Assembly: GCF_014705945.2 (NCBI RefSeq)
Contig: NZ_CP061538.1
Location: 2,170,001-2,234,000, forward strand
Source of the DNA: Rothia amarae
GTDB taxonomy: Bacteria; Actinomycetota; Actinomycetes; Actinomycetales; Micrococcaceae
Length of the DNA: 64,000 nucleotides
Direction: 5' to 3'
Shown here: piece by piece, positions 7,712-16,379 of the stretch
How the letters are laid out: each line of letters starts with the position of its first letter
How positions within the stretch are numbered: the stretch's first letter is position 1
Program-made: the position numbers and the translations under genes
The notes under the pieces: generated by a model
What the model was told of the DNA's origin: nothing
The model's database searches: none
The model's input: only the letters and a program-made list of their open reading frames with translations

Positions 7712-8875
7712 CTAGGACGCCGCTACCGAGGAAACAGCTACGTCACGCTCTGCGTTGTGCAAATACTCCAGGTTGATTTCCTGCTCGCCGTCAAAGAGTG
7801 AGACGCGGGTGGGAGCAATGCGTATCTGATCACCCACTTCGATAGCCCGCATCTCGGCGAGGCGCTCTAAGCGTACGGCGATCCGGCTCCCACGAGCCTT
7901 AATAGTGGAATTATCGAGTAGCTCCACATACGCGAAAGCTTCTGCGCCGAGCTGCTCAATGTGCGCGACGTCCACCTTCAGCCCTTCTACGGCGCCGTCA
8001 GCGCCGGGGAAAGAAATCTTCCAGTCTTCGGGCCGCACACCCACAATCACGCCGTGTTCTACCCGACTAGCAACCCGTTCAGGAACAGGAACCTGGCACA
8101 AGTCACCCAGGTGAACCTCAGAACCATTCACGGTAGCGCCCTCAAACAGGGTCATTGCAGGAGAGCCAATAAATCCTGCCACAAAGGTATTTCCCGGGTA
8201 GCGGTAAAGGTGCATGGGCTCATCAACCTGCTGCAACACGCCGTCCTTGAGTACCGCCACACGATCACCCATAGTCATTGCTTCTGTCTGATCGTGAGTC
8301 ACATACACAGTGGTCACGCCCAGCTCCCGCTGAAGAGAAGCAATTTGCGCACGGGTTGAAACACGCAGGCGAGCGTCAAGGTTAGACAGCGGTTCATCCA
8401 TGAGAAAGACCTTGGGCTTGCGCACAATAGCCCGACCCATGGACACGCGCTGACGCTGACCGCCGGACATATTCGCCGGTTTCTTATCCAGCAGGTCAGT
8501 GAGTTCAAGCATTTCAGCGGCCTGCTCCACCCGCTCATTAACTTCCGCCTTACCCATCCCGGCGTTTTCCAAAGCGAAAGCCATGTTTTGACGCGCGGTC
8601 ATGTTCGGGTAGAGCGCGTAGGACTGAAAGACCATCGCCACGTCGCGCTGGGAGGGGCGCAACTCAGTGACGTCCTGCCCGTCAATTATGACGGTTCCCT
8701 CATTGACCGGTTCCAATCCAGCAATCATGCGCAAGCACGTAGATTTGCCAGAACCAGAGGGGCCAACCAGCGTGATGAATTCGCCATCACGCACGTCAAT
8801 ATTGACACGGTTCACTGCCGGGCGCTTGCCGGCATCATAAATACGTGAAATGTGCTGGAGTGAAACTTCAACCAT
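7712..8875 (-). CDS. Carbohydrate ABC transporter ATP-binding protein (MsmK/UgpC type)
   Basis: This 387-residue protein is a CUT1-type ATPase that powers sugar import. Walker A is GPSGSGKST (near residue 38), the signature is MSGGQRQRV, Walker B is VFLMDEPLSNLDARLR and the H-loop is VTHDQTEAMTMGDRVAV. After residue 240 comes the regulatory TOBE/OB region (VGVRPEDWKI, IRIAPTRVSLFDGEQEINLE). It is the last gene of the importer unit, 45 bp after the solute-binding protein gene. MsmK-like ATPases may serve several importers; the substrate is unknown. Confidence 0.9.
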   Translation of the reverse strand: MVEVSLQHISRIYDAGKRPAVNRVNIDVRDGEFITLVGPSGSGKSTCLRMIAGLEPVNEGTVIIDGQDVTELRPSQRDVAMVFQSYALYPNMTARQNMAFALENAGMGKAEVNERVEQAAEMLELTDLLDKKPANMSGGQRQRVSMGRAIVRKPKVFLMDEPLSNLDARLRVSTRAQIASLQRELGVTTVYVTHDQTEAMTMGDRVAVLKDGVLQQVDEPMHLYRYPGNTFVAGFIGSPAMTLFEGATVNGSEVHLGDLCQVPVPERVASRVEHGVIVGVRPEDWKISFPGADGAVEGLKVDVAHIEQLGAEAFAYVELLDNSTIKARGSRIAVRLERLAEMRAIEVGDQIRIAPTRVSLFDGEQEINLEYLHNAERDVAVSSVAAS

Positions 8876-8920
8876 GGTTATCTATTCTTCTCTTCTTGAA
8901 ATGGTTCAGGACGCGCGGGT

Positions 8921-10216
8921 TTAAAGATTGGGCTTGATATCGCGGTCGATAACCTTCTGCAAATCCTCTTGGAGAGCTTTGAAGGTTTCTTCAACGTCCT
9001 GACCAGCCACAATCTTGTCGAGGGCGCCACCAATCTTCTGCCCACCACCGTTGACGAACACGCGGGCGTAATCCTGCGACTTCGTGTTTTCTTCCAACTG
9101 CTTGATGGCGGTGGTCGCGTTCGGATTCTCTTTCATGTACTTCTTCTGCTCAGGGTTGTCGGCAGCATCCGTGCGGACGGGCATATAACCGGTTTCCTGG
9201 GTGAAGGTAATGGTGTTCTCAGTATTGGTTATGAAGTCGATGAACTTCACCGCTACCTTCTTGCGCTCATCGGAAATACCGGCAGGAATCGCTAGACCAG
9301 CACCACCGGTAGTGGTTCCAGGCTTAGGGCCAGGCAAGTAGCTGGTTACGAAATCGCCCTTAGCGCTCTCTTTCAAACCACCCAAAGAACCGGTGGATTC
9401 CAACAGACCTGCAGTGTTACCGATGCCGAATTCATTCGCCGAATCCTTGACAACCTTCACGAACCCCTCGTCCACAATCTTCTGCAAGAACTTGCCGGCC
9501 TCAATGGTCTTAGGATCGGTGAACTTGAGATCCCACTCATCGGAGTAAGCGCCACCGAAAGTCCAGAAAGCACCTTCGAAGTACCAATCTAAGTAGTTCG
9601 AACCATCTGCCACAGCCAATGCAGGCTTGCCGGTAGCTTCCTTCAACTTCGGTCCCCACTCGTTAAGAAATTCATCCCAGGTTTCAGGGCCGCGATCAGT
9701 AGGCAAACCTGCCTTCTTAAGATCCTCAACGTACCAATACATCAGCGGAGTCGAACGGGAATAAGGCACACCATAGTGCTTATCTTCGTACTTGTAGTCC
9801 TCCAACAAAGTCTTCACATAGGTGGAAGTATCGATGTTGTTGTCCTTCCACAGGTCATCCAACGGAGTGGTTGCCTCAGTGAACGCGAAGTTGAACCAAG
9901 TGACGTCCGACGCCACGATGACGTCGGGAAGGTCGCCGCCTGAGAGCGCCGCATTGAACTTCTGACCGAGCTCTTCATAGTTCGCACCGCCATCAATCAG
10001 CTGCGCAGGGGTGTCAGGATTATCCTTGTTCCACTTATCGATCAGCTTCTGCTCAATATCGCGAGAAGAACCGGGATGGTTCGACCAGAACTGTAGCGTG
10101 CCATTGCCCTTATCCTCTGACGAGGACGAGCTACCGGTGCCAGCACACGCCGATAATGCAGCAGTAGAAATAGTGAGACCGGCAAGCGAGAGGATGCAGC
10201 GACGGGAAATATTCAT
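8921..10216 (-). CDS. Sugar ABC transporter extracellular solute-binding lipoprotein
   Basis: This 431-residue product has a signal peptide with lipobox LSACAG (Cys at about residue 24), followed by a Ser-rich linker and a type 1 solute-binding fold: LQFWSNHPGSSRDIEQKLID, PDVIVASDVTWF, DRGPETWDEFLNEW, and the C-terminal FIDFITNTENTITFTQETGY. It is the extracellular receptor of the importer whose ATPase follows and whose two permeases precede. A 500-bp repeat-rich gap separates it from the permeases, so it may have its own promoter or be read through from them. The exact sugar is not evident; glycerol-phosphate (UgpB-like) and oligosaccharide binders look alike at this level. Confidence 0.9.
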   Translation of the reverse strand: MNISRRCILSLAGLTISTAALSACAGTGSSSSSEDKGNGTLQFWSNHPGSSRDIEQKLIDKWNKDNPDTPAQLIDGGANYEELGQKFNAALSGGDLPDVIVASDVTWFNFAFTEATTPLDDLWKDNNIDTSTYVKTLLEDYKYEDKHYGVPYSRSTPLMYWYVEDLKKAGLPTDRGPETWDEFLNEWGPKLKEATGKPALAVADGSNYLDWYFEGAFWTFGGAYSDEWDLKFTDPKTIEAGKFLQKIVDEGFVKVVKDSANEFGIGNTAGLLESTGSLGGLKESAKGDFVTSYLPGPKPGTTTGGAGLAIPAGISDERKKVAVKFIDFITNTENTITFTQETGYMPVRTDAADNPEQKKYMKENPNATTAIKQLEENTKSQDYARVFVNGGGQKIGGALDKIVAGQDVEETFKALQEDLQKVIDRDIKPNL

Positions 10217-10313
10217 GAGGTTTTCTCCTTAGTTGTTGAAAGTTGTATTGATGAAGTTGTGACTATGGCTGGCAGCGGGAACACTAATATTCGCTCCAGC
10301 TCAGGATGCCTTG

Positions 10314-10556
10314 CGGACTTTGCCAATGAACACTCCAGCTCGAACAATGCTCCGCTTCGCTCCGCATAACTCGCGAGTCGTGTTCATCGGCTTCGTCCGC
10401 GCGTCACCCGGTATAGCTCGGGGCGAGGAGGCTACTGACGTTTGCGACTTGCGAGTTTTGCGAGCGCCAGCGAGCAATGTCTGAGCTGAAGCAAATGTCA
10501 GAGCCACCGAGACTCCTGAGCTAAACGGGTACTGGAGTGTTTATCGGCAAAGTCCG
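10314..10556. repeat. Intergenic palindromic repeat cluster between permease and binding-protein genes
   Basis: Outer arms at 10314-10338 and 10532-10556 are 25-base inverted repeats with two mismatches (CGGACTTTGCC / GGCAAAGTCCG, with CACTCCAG / CTGGAGTG). Inside are two copies, in opposite orientation, of a roughly 60-base unit with the core CTCCAGCTCGAACAATGCTC and CTCGCGAGTCG (10331-10390 plus strand; 10435-10497 minus strand). A third, related copy lies at 43195-43253. No convincing reading frame occurs here. Confidence 0.75.
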
Positions 10557-10714
10557 GAAAAATGGCTGGCGCTGCCCCATTCGGTTGCCTCTTATGTGCT
10601 CGCGCGCTCGCACCCGGCCATTCGCCTCGATTTTTCTTTCCTCGCTCGCTCGGAAAAATGGCTGGCGCTGCCCCATTCGGTTGCCTCTTATGTGCTCGCG
10701 CGCTCGCACCCGGC
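10555..10714. repeat. Two 64-bp direct repeats, period 96 bp
   Basis: The 64 bases at 10555-10618 recur at 10651-10714 with no mismatch that I can see (core ATGGCTGGCGCTGCCCCATT). The 32-base spacer is pyrimidine-rich. The second copy ends four bases from the likely original stop of the permease gene at 10719. Apparent open frames here arise from the repeat itself. Confidence 0.85.
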
Positions 10715-10749
10715 AACCTCATCCCTTCACCGCTCCGGCAGTCAGGCCC

Positions 10750-11655
10750 TTAATCATGGACTTCTGCAAAAAACAGGAACACAATCACCATGGGAATCGA
10801 CGCCAGCACCGTACCCGCCATGACGGGGCCCCAGTTGGTGAGTCCTTCGACGTCCTGCAACTGGGTTAGTCCAATCTGAAGAGGTGCCGCGCGTCCGGTG
10901 TCGTTGACGAGGAAGGGCCAAAGGTACTGGTTCCACTCGGCGACGGCGGTAATCATAACGAACGCCATCAGGGTTGGCCAGCTCATGGGTAGCACTACCT
11001 TGAAGAGGGTACGGAAGAATCCTGCGCCGTCCATGGTGGCGGCTTCGAGGATTTCTTTGGGCAGGGAACGGAAGTGGTTGCGCATGAGGAAAGTACCGAA
11101 TGCGGTGCCGGCGAGTGGGACGATGATGCCGGTGAAGGTATCTCGCCAGCCGAGCTGCGCAGTGAGTGCGTAATTGGAGATGATGGTGATTTCGTTGGGA
11201 ACCATCAGCGTGCCAATCACGAGGAAGAACAGGATGCCGGAGCCGGGGAACTTGATGAACGCGAAGGCGTAGGCAGAGAGCACCCCGAATGCTACTTTGA
11301 CGACTACCAGCACCAAGGTGATGATGATCGAGTTAATCATGTAGCGGGAAAAGTTGAGGTTGTTCCACACGTAGGAATAGTTTTCCGGTGCCCAGGGGCT
11401 GGGAATCCAGCTGATGGGGTTGGAGTAGATGTCGCCGTGCGTCTTAAAACTTGTAATTACAACGAAGTAGAGGGGCACTGCAATCACTAGACCGGCAAGC
11501 ACGATACCGATGTAACCCCAGATTTTTGATTTCTGAGATTCGCCGGGAATCATGCCTTTGCGCTTTTTCACCTCGGCGGTTTGCGCTGAGGATACGGGGC
11601 GGACGTCGTCCCCCACATTCTGCGGCACCGCAGGGATTTGGTAGTCGAATGCCAT
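10750..11655 (-). CDS. Sugar ABC transporter permease (MalG type), frameshifted at the C-terminal end
   Basis: As read, a 301-residue CUT1 inner-membrane permease with a cytosolic N-terminus, about six membrane segments and the ATPase-docking EAA loop ILEAATMDGAGFFRTLF then KVVLPMSWPTL. The frame ends FLFFAEVHD, which is not a family ending. One base fewer in the six-A run at 10768-10773 restores FLFLQKSMIKGLTAGAVKG with a stop at 10719-10721, which is the usual MalG C-terminus. About 17 residues are therefore changed or lost. This may be a sequencing error or a mild mutation. The start directly abuts the preceding permease stop (no gap). Confidence 0.88.
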   Translation of the reverse strand: MAFDYQIPAVPQNVGDDVRPVSSAQTAEVKKRKGMIPGESQKSKIWGYIGIVLAGLVIAVPLYFVVITSFKTHGDIYSNPISWIPSPWAPENYSYVWNNLNFSRYMINSIIITLVLVVVKVAFGVLSAYAFAFIKFPGSGILFFLVIGTLMVPNEITIISNYALTAQLGWRDTFTGIIVPLAGTAFGTFLMRNHFRSLPKEILEAATMDGAGFFRTLFKVVLPMSWPTLMAFVMITAVAEWNQYLWPFLVNDTGRAAPLQIGLTQLQDVEGLTNWGPVMAGTVLASIPMVIVFLFFAEVHD

Positions 11656-12606
11656 TTACTGCTCCTTATCCTGCATACGAACTTGCACGACGGTGATAAC
11701 GAGGACGGCGAGGAACATGATTGTTGCTACCGCAGCACCGTAGCCTGCGCGGGAGTTGACGAAGGTTTCTTGGTAGACCTGGTACACCATGGTGGTGGTG
11801 GAGGTTTCGAGGGGTCCGCCGCCGGTCATGACGTTGATGATGTCGAAGACCTGGAAGGAGTTCAGCAGCACCGTAATGGAGAGGAAAAACGTGGTCGGAC
11901 GTAGTTGCGGCAGGGTTACGCGGAAGAATTTGCGGGCACGCGGAGTGCGGTCAATTTCGGCGGCTTCGTCTAAGTCTTTGCGCAGACCTTGCAACGCTGC
12001 CAGATAAATCACGAAGGTGTACCCGAGGTTTTTCCACACGTAAGTAGCGGTAATCATGAATAGCGCCCAGTGGGGATCGGTGTAGAACTGCGGTGATTCA
12101 ATGCCGATTCGCCCTAGGAGGTCTTGAATCAGGCCGTAACCGGGGTCAAAAACGAATTGAAAAGCTACGCCGATTGCTGCACCTGAGATGACGTAGGGAG
12201 CGAAGACGAGCGAGCGCACCAGATTGCGCCCTTTGAGGTTGCGGTCAAGCAACAGGGCAAGACCTAGCCCTAGCACCATGGAACCAGCAACTGCTACGAA
12301 GGTGAAAATGATCGTTTGCCATACGATTGCCCAGCTGGTGGGGTCTGTTGCCCATTCGATGTAGTTATCGAATCCGATAAATTTCGCGGCTCGTGTGGAA
12401 GAGATATTCCAGTTGTAGAAAGAGAGGCGAATGTTGTCGATGAGCGGGCGGTAGGTAAAGACGATAAGCAGGATGATATTGGGTATCACCAAGATTGCTG
12501 CCAGGAACAGGCGCTTGAGGCTCTTTTTCGCTTTACGCTGTGGTGGTTCTCGAAGGGGCTGAGAGTTTTCGAGCCCTGGAATAGTTGGTGCAGTCACAAC
12601 ATTCAA
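11656..12606 (-). CDS. Sugar ABC transporter permease (MalF type)
   Basis: The 316-residue first gene of the importer unit. It has a long basic cytosolic N-terminus (PQRKAKKSLKR), six probable membrane segments and the EAA loop EAAEIDRTPRARKFFR then VTLPQLRPTTFF. The loop has DRT where most members have DGA, a small departure. The last codon touches the start of the MalG-type gene, so the two subunits are made together. It partners with the binding protein at 8921 and ATPase at 7712. The upstream region 12607-12858 is shared with the divergent transporter gene and contains PaaR-like sites. Confidence 0.9.
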   Translation of the reverse strand: MNVVTAPTIPGLENSQPLREPPQRKAKKSLKRLFLAAILVIPNIILLIVFTYRPLIDNIRLSFYNWNISSTRAAKFIGFDNYIEWATDPTSWAIVWQTIIFTFVAVAGSMVLGLGLALLLDRNLKGRNLVRSLVFAPYVISGAAIGVAFQFVFDPGYGLIQDLLGRIGIESPQFYTDPHWALFMITATYVWKNLGYTFVIYLAALQGLRKDLDEAAEIDRTPRARKFFRVTLPQLRPTTFFLSITVLLNSFQVFDIINVMTGGGPLETSTTTMVYQVYQETFVNSRAGYGAAVATIMFLAVLVITVVQVRMQDKEQ

Positions 12607-12708
12607 GAATGAAGTGTGAATGTGAACAGCGAGTGATGACGATATTGCAAGGGGGTGGAATGAGAGAAAATTTATTTACCCTTATCAGTGAACGAAAATC
12701 AAACGGAC

Positions 12709-12747
12709 ACTGAACGGCGGTCTAGTAATTTACCGAGCGTTCGGTAA
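12709..12747. promoter_or_regulatory. Two adjacent TetR/PaaR-type operators
   Basis: ACTGAACGGCGGTCTAGTAA (12709-12728) and the near-perfect palindrome TTACCGAGCGTTCGGTAA (12730-12747) resemble the sites ahead of the paa units (for example 25369-25388). They lie in the divergent gap between the MalF-type gene and the MHS transporter, so this transporter is likely in the PaaR regulon. The rest of the 252-bp gap holds no gene. Confidence 0.65.
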
Positions 12748-12858
12748 ATTAATTTCTCGTTCAATCTATTTATTTCTCCACCTCTCGTATAGGATTCTTC
12801 TCAAAGCAAATGTGAGCTGTATTACATTCACACCGTTGAGTTTCACCTGGGAGACCCC

Positions 12859-14190
12859 ATGACATCCTCCGTCGCTGCAGCGCCACCCCACAAAATGTCC
12901 ACCGAAGAACGAAAAGTTCTCACAGGAACCCTCGTGGGCACCACCATCGAATGGTACGACTTTTTTATCTACGCCCAAGCAGCAGGTCTCATCCTCGCCA
13001 CCCATTACTTCAACCCGGCAGGCAACGAATCTGCAGCTCTCGCTCAGATTGTGGCTTGGGCTTCCCTCGGAATTAGCTTCATCTTCCGCCCCCTCGGCGC
13101 AATAGTGGCCGGGCATATTGGCGACCGCTACGGACGTCGCATCACGCTGGTTCTCACACTCATTGCTATGGGAGTAGCAACAGTGGGCGTGGGACTAGTA
13201 CCCACCTACCAAAGCATCGGAATCGCCGCGCCCATCCTGGTAGTAGCCCTTCGAATTCTCCAAGGATTCTCCGCCGGAGGCGAATGGGGCGGAGCCGCCC
13301 TCATGTCTGTCGAACACGCCCCCATCGGTAAACGAGGTCTTTTCGGCGCCTTTCCACAAATTGGCGTACCCCTTGGCATGATTTTGGCAACCGCCGTCGT
13401 CCTGCTCATCAACCTTACAATTGGACCAGAAGCTTACCTGGCGTACGGCTGGCGCATTCCTTTCTTGCTATCTATTGTGCTGATTGGTGTGGGTTTTTAT
13501 ATTCGACGCTCGGTGGATGAATCTCCCGTATTTCTTGAAATGCAGGAACTAAAGTCTGAAGAATCCGCTCCACTCAAAGAACTCTTTCGGACGAACACCA
13601 AAGAAGTTATACTTGCCGCACTCATCTTTATCGCTAATAACGCCGCAGGCTACCTCGTGATTGCCTTCTTCGCAGCCTACGGCGTGAAGGCGCTGGGCAT
13701 GAGCCGCAATGAAACACTAACGGCATCGCTCATTGGCGGGTTCGGCTGGTTCGTCTTTACCCTCCTCGGCGGTTGGATGTCAGATAAATTCGGCAGAGTA
13801 CGCACTTTTCAACTGGGTTATATCGCGATGATTATTTGGGCTGTTCCCATGTGGTTCATGATTGATACGGGAAATATCGTTCTCTTCACCCTGGCAATCT
13901 TTATCCTCACAATGACGTTGGGGCCCTCATACGGTCCCCAGTCAGCGCTTTACGCTGAGATGTTCCCCGCTCGCGTGCGTTTTTCAGGAATCTCGATTGG
14001 TTACGCCATTGGGTCGATTTTTGGCGGCGCATTTGCCCCCATGATCGCCGAGATGCTTCTGACCGAGACAGGAAAATCCTGGTCAATCGGTGCATATATC
14101 GCCATCGCCGCCGTTATCTCACTGGTAGCTGTCAGCATGGTTCCTCGATCGATTCAGGACATCAATCTTCACCCCGAGAAGGCACGCTAG
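12859..14190 (+). CDS. MFS transporter, metabolite:H+ symporter (MHS) type
   Basis: A 443-residue, 12-helix major facilitator of the MHS group (shikimate/proline/betaine-type). The N-terminus has the MHS hallmark GTLVGTTIEWYDFFIYAQAA, then the loop 2-3 motif GHIGDRYGRRITLVLTLIAM and RILQGFSAGGEWGGAALMSV. The second half has GGWMSDKFGRVRTFQLGYIA. Because of the operators upstream and the thiolase gene downstream, I infer that it imports phenylacetate or a related aromatic acid. Family members carry very different substrates, so this needs testing. A long hairpin follows the stop. Confidence 0.85.
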   Translation: MTSSVAAAPPHKMSTEERKVLTGTLVGTTIEWYDFFIYAQAAGLILATHYFNPAGNESAALAQIVAWASLGISFIFRPLGAIVAGHIGDRYGRRITLVLTLIAMGVATVGVGLVPTYQSIGIAAPILVVALRILQGFSAGGEWGGAALMSVEHAPIGKRGLFGAFPQIGVPLGMILATAVVLLINLTIGPEAYLAYGWRIPFLLSIVLIGVGFYIRRSVDESPVFLEMQELKSEESAPLKELFRTNTKEVILAALIFIANNAAGYLVIAFFAAYGVKALGMSRNETLTASLIGGFGWFVFTLLGGWMSDKFGRVRTFQLGYIAMIIWAVPMWFMIDTGNIVLFTLAIFILTMTLGPSYGPQSALYAEMFPARVRFSGISIGYAIGSIFGGAFAPMIAEMLLTETGKSWSIGAYIAIAAVISLVAVSMVPRSIQDINLHPEKAR

Positions 14191-14207
14191 CAACTCCCTG
14201 CCCCCAC

Positions 14208-14272
14208 AAAGTACACCGTTTCCGCAAAAGTACAACCTAGAGCATGTATTTTTGCGGAGACGGTGTACTTTT
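14208..14272. terminator. Long inverted repeat downstream of the MHS transporter gene
   Basis: Arms at about 14208-14229 and 14250-14271 (AAAGTACACCGTTTCCGCAA against TTGCGGAGACGGTGTACTTT) pair with one mismatch around a 20-base loop. The position, 18 bp after the stop and before the next promoter, suggests a terminator. Confidence 0.65.
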
Positions 14273-14292
14273 CTTACCCTCACCCCAAGATA

Positions 14293-14345
14293 TTGACTCA
14301 CATCACATTTATTTGAGATTATTTATTGAACGACCATTCAGTAAA
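14293..14345 (+). promoter_or_regulatory. Promoter and PaaR-type operator of the thiolase operon
   Basis: TTGACT (14293-14298) is a good -35 element. The imperfect palindrome TTGAACGACCATTCAGTAA (14326-14344) sits where it would cover the -10/start region. It resembles the operator ahead of paaA. Confidence 0.65.
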
Positions 14346-14400
14346 TCAGCGTAGTCACTCGGCGAAAGCATGTGAGCTGCATTCCAACAAAGGAGTTTGG

Positions 14401-15606
14401 ATGAGTACCCCTGAAGCATTCCTCATCGGCGGATCACGCACCCCCGTTGGGCGGTACGGCGGAGCTCTCTCCTCGGTACGACCCGACGATCTTGCAGCGC
14501 TCTGCATCAAAGACGTCATCGAGAAAAGCGGACTCGACCCCGCGGTAGTAGACGAAGTCATTCTGGGCAATGCTAACGGTGCCGGTGAAGAAAACCGCAA
14601 CGTAGCCCGTATGGCGTGGTTACTCAATGACTACCCCGACACCGTTCCCGGCATCACGGTCAACCGCCTGTGCGCTTCAGGTATGTCCGCTATTACCCTG
14701 GCAGCACAAATGGTTAAATCCGACGCAGCAGATATCGTGATTGCAGGCGGCGTGGAATCCATGTCACGCGCCCCCTGGGTGACCGAAAAACCCACCAAAG
14801 CATTCGCCAAGCCCGGGGAAACTTTTGACACCTCTATCGGCTGGCGCTTTGTAAACCCCGAATTTAAAAAGCGCGACAAGTTCACCTACTCCATGCCTGA
14901 AACCGCTGAGGAAGTAGCAAAGCTAGACGGCATCACCCGTGAAGACGCCGACGCCTTCGCCGTCCGCTCACACGAACTAGCATTGGCGGCTATCGAGGCA
15001 GGCAGGTTCAAAGATGAAATCGTGCCGGTCACCATTCGAGACCGCAAGGGTAACGAGACCGTGGTGGACACCGATGAAGGCCCCCGACCCGGAACTACCA
15101 CAGAAGTTCTCGCTAAGCTGCGCCCCGTCGTCGGCGGAGGTTCGGTAGTAACGGCGGGTAATTCGTCGTCGCTCAATGACGGCGCCTCGGCAATCATTGT
15201 CGCTTCAGACGCTGCAGTGAAGAAATACGGACTAAAAGCCCGTGCACGATTTGTGGATGGCGCTTCCGCCGGTCTTGCCCCTGAGATTATGGGCTTAGGC
15301 CCGGTTCCTGCAACCGAGAAAGTGCTAGAACGCTCCGGCTGGTCAATAGATGACATTGGCGCGGTAGAACTCAACGAAGCCTTTGCCACCCAGTCGCTGG
15401 CGTCCATGCGGCGTTTGGGAATTAACCCGGACATCGTGAACCGCGACGGCGGCGCGATTGCTTTGGGTCACCCGCTCGGTTCGTCGGGCTCCCGCCTCTT
15501 GATTACCCTCCTTGGTCGCATGGAACGCGAAAACGTAGATAAAGGTCTAGCTACCATGTGCGTTGGTGTGGGTCAGGGCGCGGCAACCCTGGTGGAGCTT
15601 GTCTAA
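14401..15606 (+). CDS. paaJ: 3-oxoadipyl-CoA/3-oxo-5,6-dehydrosuberyl-CoA thiolase (PaaJ-like)
   Basis: A 401-residue thiolase that would carry out the thiolytic steps of phenylacetate degradation, releasing acetyl-CoA and succinyl-CoA. Seen: the nucleophile cysteine in NRLCASGMSA (near residue 90), ELNEAFA, the histidine in GGAIALGHPLGSSGSR, and the second catalytic cysteine in MCVGVGQGAA. AAAGGAG 8-9 bases upstream supports this ATG over longer TTG frames. The stop overlaps the next gene's start (TAATG). A general acetyl-CoA acetyltransferase role cannot be excluded, but operon context favours PaaJ. Confidence 0.85.
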   Translation: MSTPEAFLIGGSRTPVGRYGGALSSVRPDDLAALCIKDVIEKSGLDPAVVDEVILGNANGAGEENRNVARMAWLLNDYPDTVPGITVNRLCASGMSAITLAAQMVKSDAADIVIAGGVESMSRAPWVTEKPTKAFAKPGETFDTSIGWRFVNPEFKKRDKFTYSMPETAEEVAKLDGITREDADAFAVRSHELALAAIEAGRFKDEIVPVTIRDRKGNETVVDTDEGPRPGTTTEVLAKLRPVVGGGSVVTAGNSSSLNDGASAIIVASDAAVKKYGLKARARFVDGASAGLAPEIMGLGPVPATEKVLERSGWSIDDIGAVELNEAFATQSLASMRRLGINPDIVNRDGGAIALGHPLGSSGSRLLITLLGRMERENVDKGLATMCVGVGQGAATLVELV

Positions 15607-16370
15607 TGCTCACCACCGACCACTTTCAAGCCTTAACCGTAGACGAGCGCGAAGACCGACTGCTGGTGCGCATGAACCGGCCCGAGGTGCGCAACGCCAT
15701 CGACGCCGCCATGGTGAGTGAACTACACGAGGTATGCCACTATCTAGAACGCACTCCTAAAATCATGATTTTGACCGGGTGCGAGACTAATGGGCGCGGT
15801 ATTTTTGCCTCCGGCGCCAATATAGCCCAGTTGCGTGAACGTCGTCGAGAAGATGCCCTCCTCGGCGTCAATTCGCAGATTTTTGACCGCATCCATAAGT
15901 TGCCCATGCCGGTGATTGCGGCGATTGACGGGTATGCCCTCGGCGGAGGCGCCGAACTTGCCTACGCCGCAGATTTTCGGCTGGGAACCCCTTATATCAA
16001 GATGGGTCAGCCCGAAACCGGGTTAGGTATTATTGCCGCAGCCGGCGCACTGTGGAGGCTTAAAGAGCTGGTGGGTGAACCCGTAGCGCTGGAAATTCTC
16101 ATGGCGGGGCGCATTCTCAACGCCGAGGAAGCGTTGGAACTCAGACTCGTCACCGAAATTCACGATCCGGCAGAGCTACTTGACGCCGCCCACGCATTAG
16201 CAGACCGCGTTGGCAAACAGGATCCGCTCGCCGTGCGCATTACCAAGCGCGTGTTCTCGGCACCGCCGTCGGCACATCCTCATATTGACGAGCTTGCCCA
16301 GGCAATTCTGTTTGAATCAGAAGCTAAGTTCGATCGCATGCAAGCATTTCTTGACCGCAAAAAGAAGTAG
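15606..16370 (+). CDS. paaF: Enoyl-CoA hydratase/isomerase family, 2,3-dehydroadipyl-CoA hydratase (PaaF-like)
   Basis: A 254-residue crotonase-fold enzyme, coupled to the thiolase gene by a TAATG overlap. The oxyanion-hole segments are IFASGANIAQLRER and AIDGYALGGGAELAYAADFR, with the acidic residue region QPETGLGIIAAAGALWRL. In the paa pathway PaaF hydrates 2,3-dehydroadipyl-CoA. The next gene encodes the dehydrogenase for the product. The assignment to PaaF, as against another crotonase, is by neighbours and by the separate PaaG-like gene at 29421. Confidence 0.82.
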   Translation: MLTTDHFQALTVDEREDRLLVRMNRPEVRNAIDAAMVSELHEVCHYLERTPKIMILTGCETNGRGIFASGANIAQLRERRREDALLGVNSQIFDRIHKLPMPVIAAIDGYALGGGAELAYAADFRLGTPYIKMGQPETGLGIIAAAGALWRLKELVGEPVALEILMAGRILNAEEALELRLVTEIHDPAELLDAAHALADRVGKQDPLAVRITKRVFSAPPSAHPHIDELAQAILFESEAKFDRMQAFLDRKKK

Positions 16371-16379
16371 GTAAAACTT

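Noticed and set aside
10555-10714. Possible CRISPR array
   Set aside because: Only two 64-bp units, repeats too long and not palindromic at the ends, no cas genes in the window.
10498-10869. Several overlapping frames of 60-110 residues in both directions
   Set aside because: They arise from the 64-bp direct repeat and contain repeated peptide blocks; no start signals or family features.
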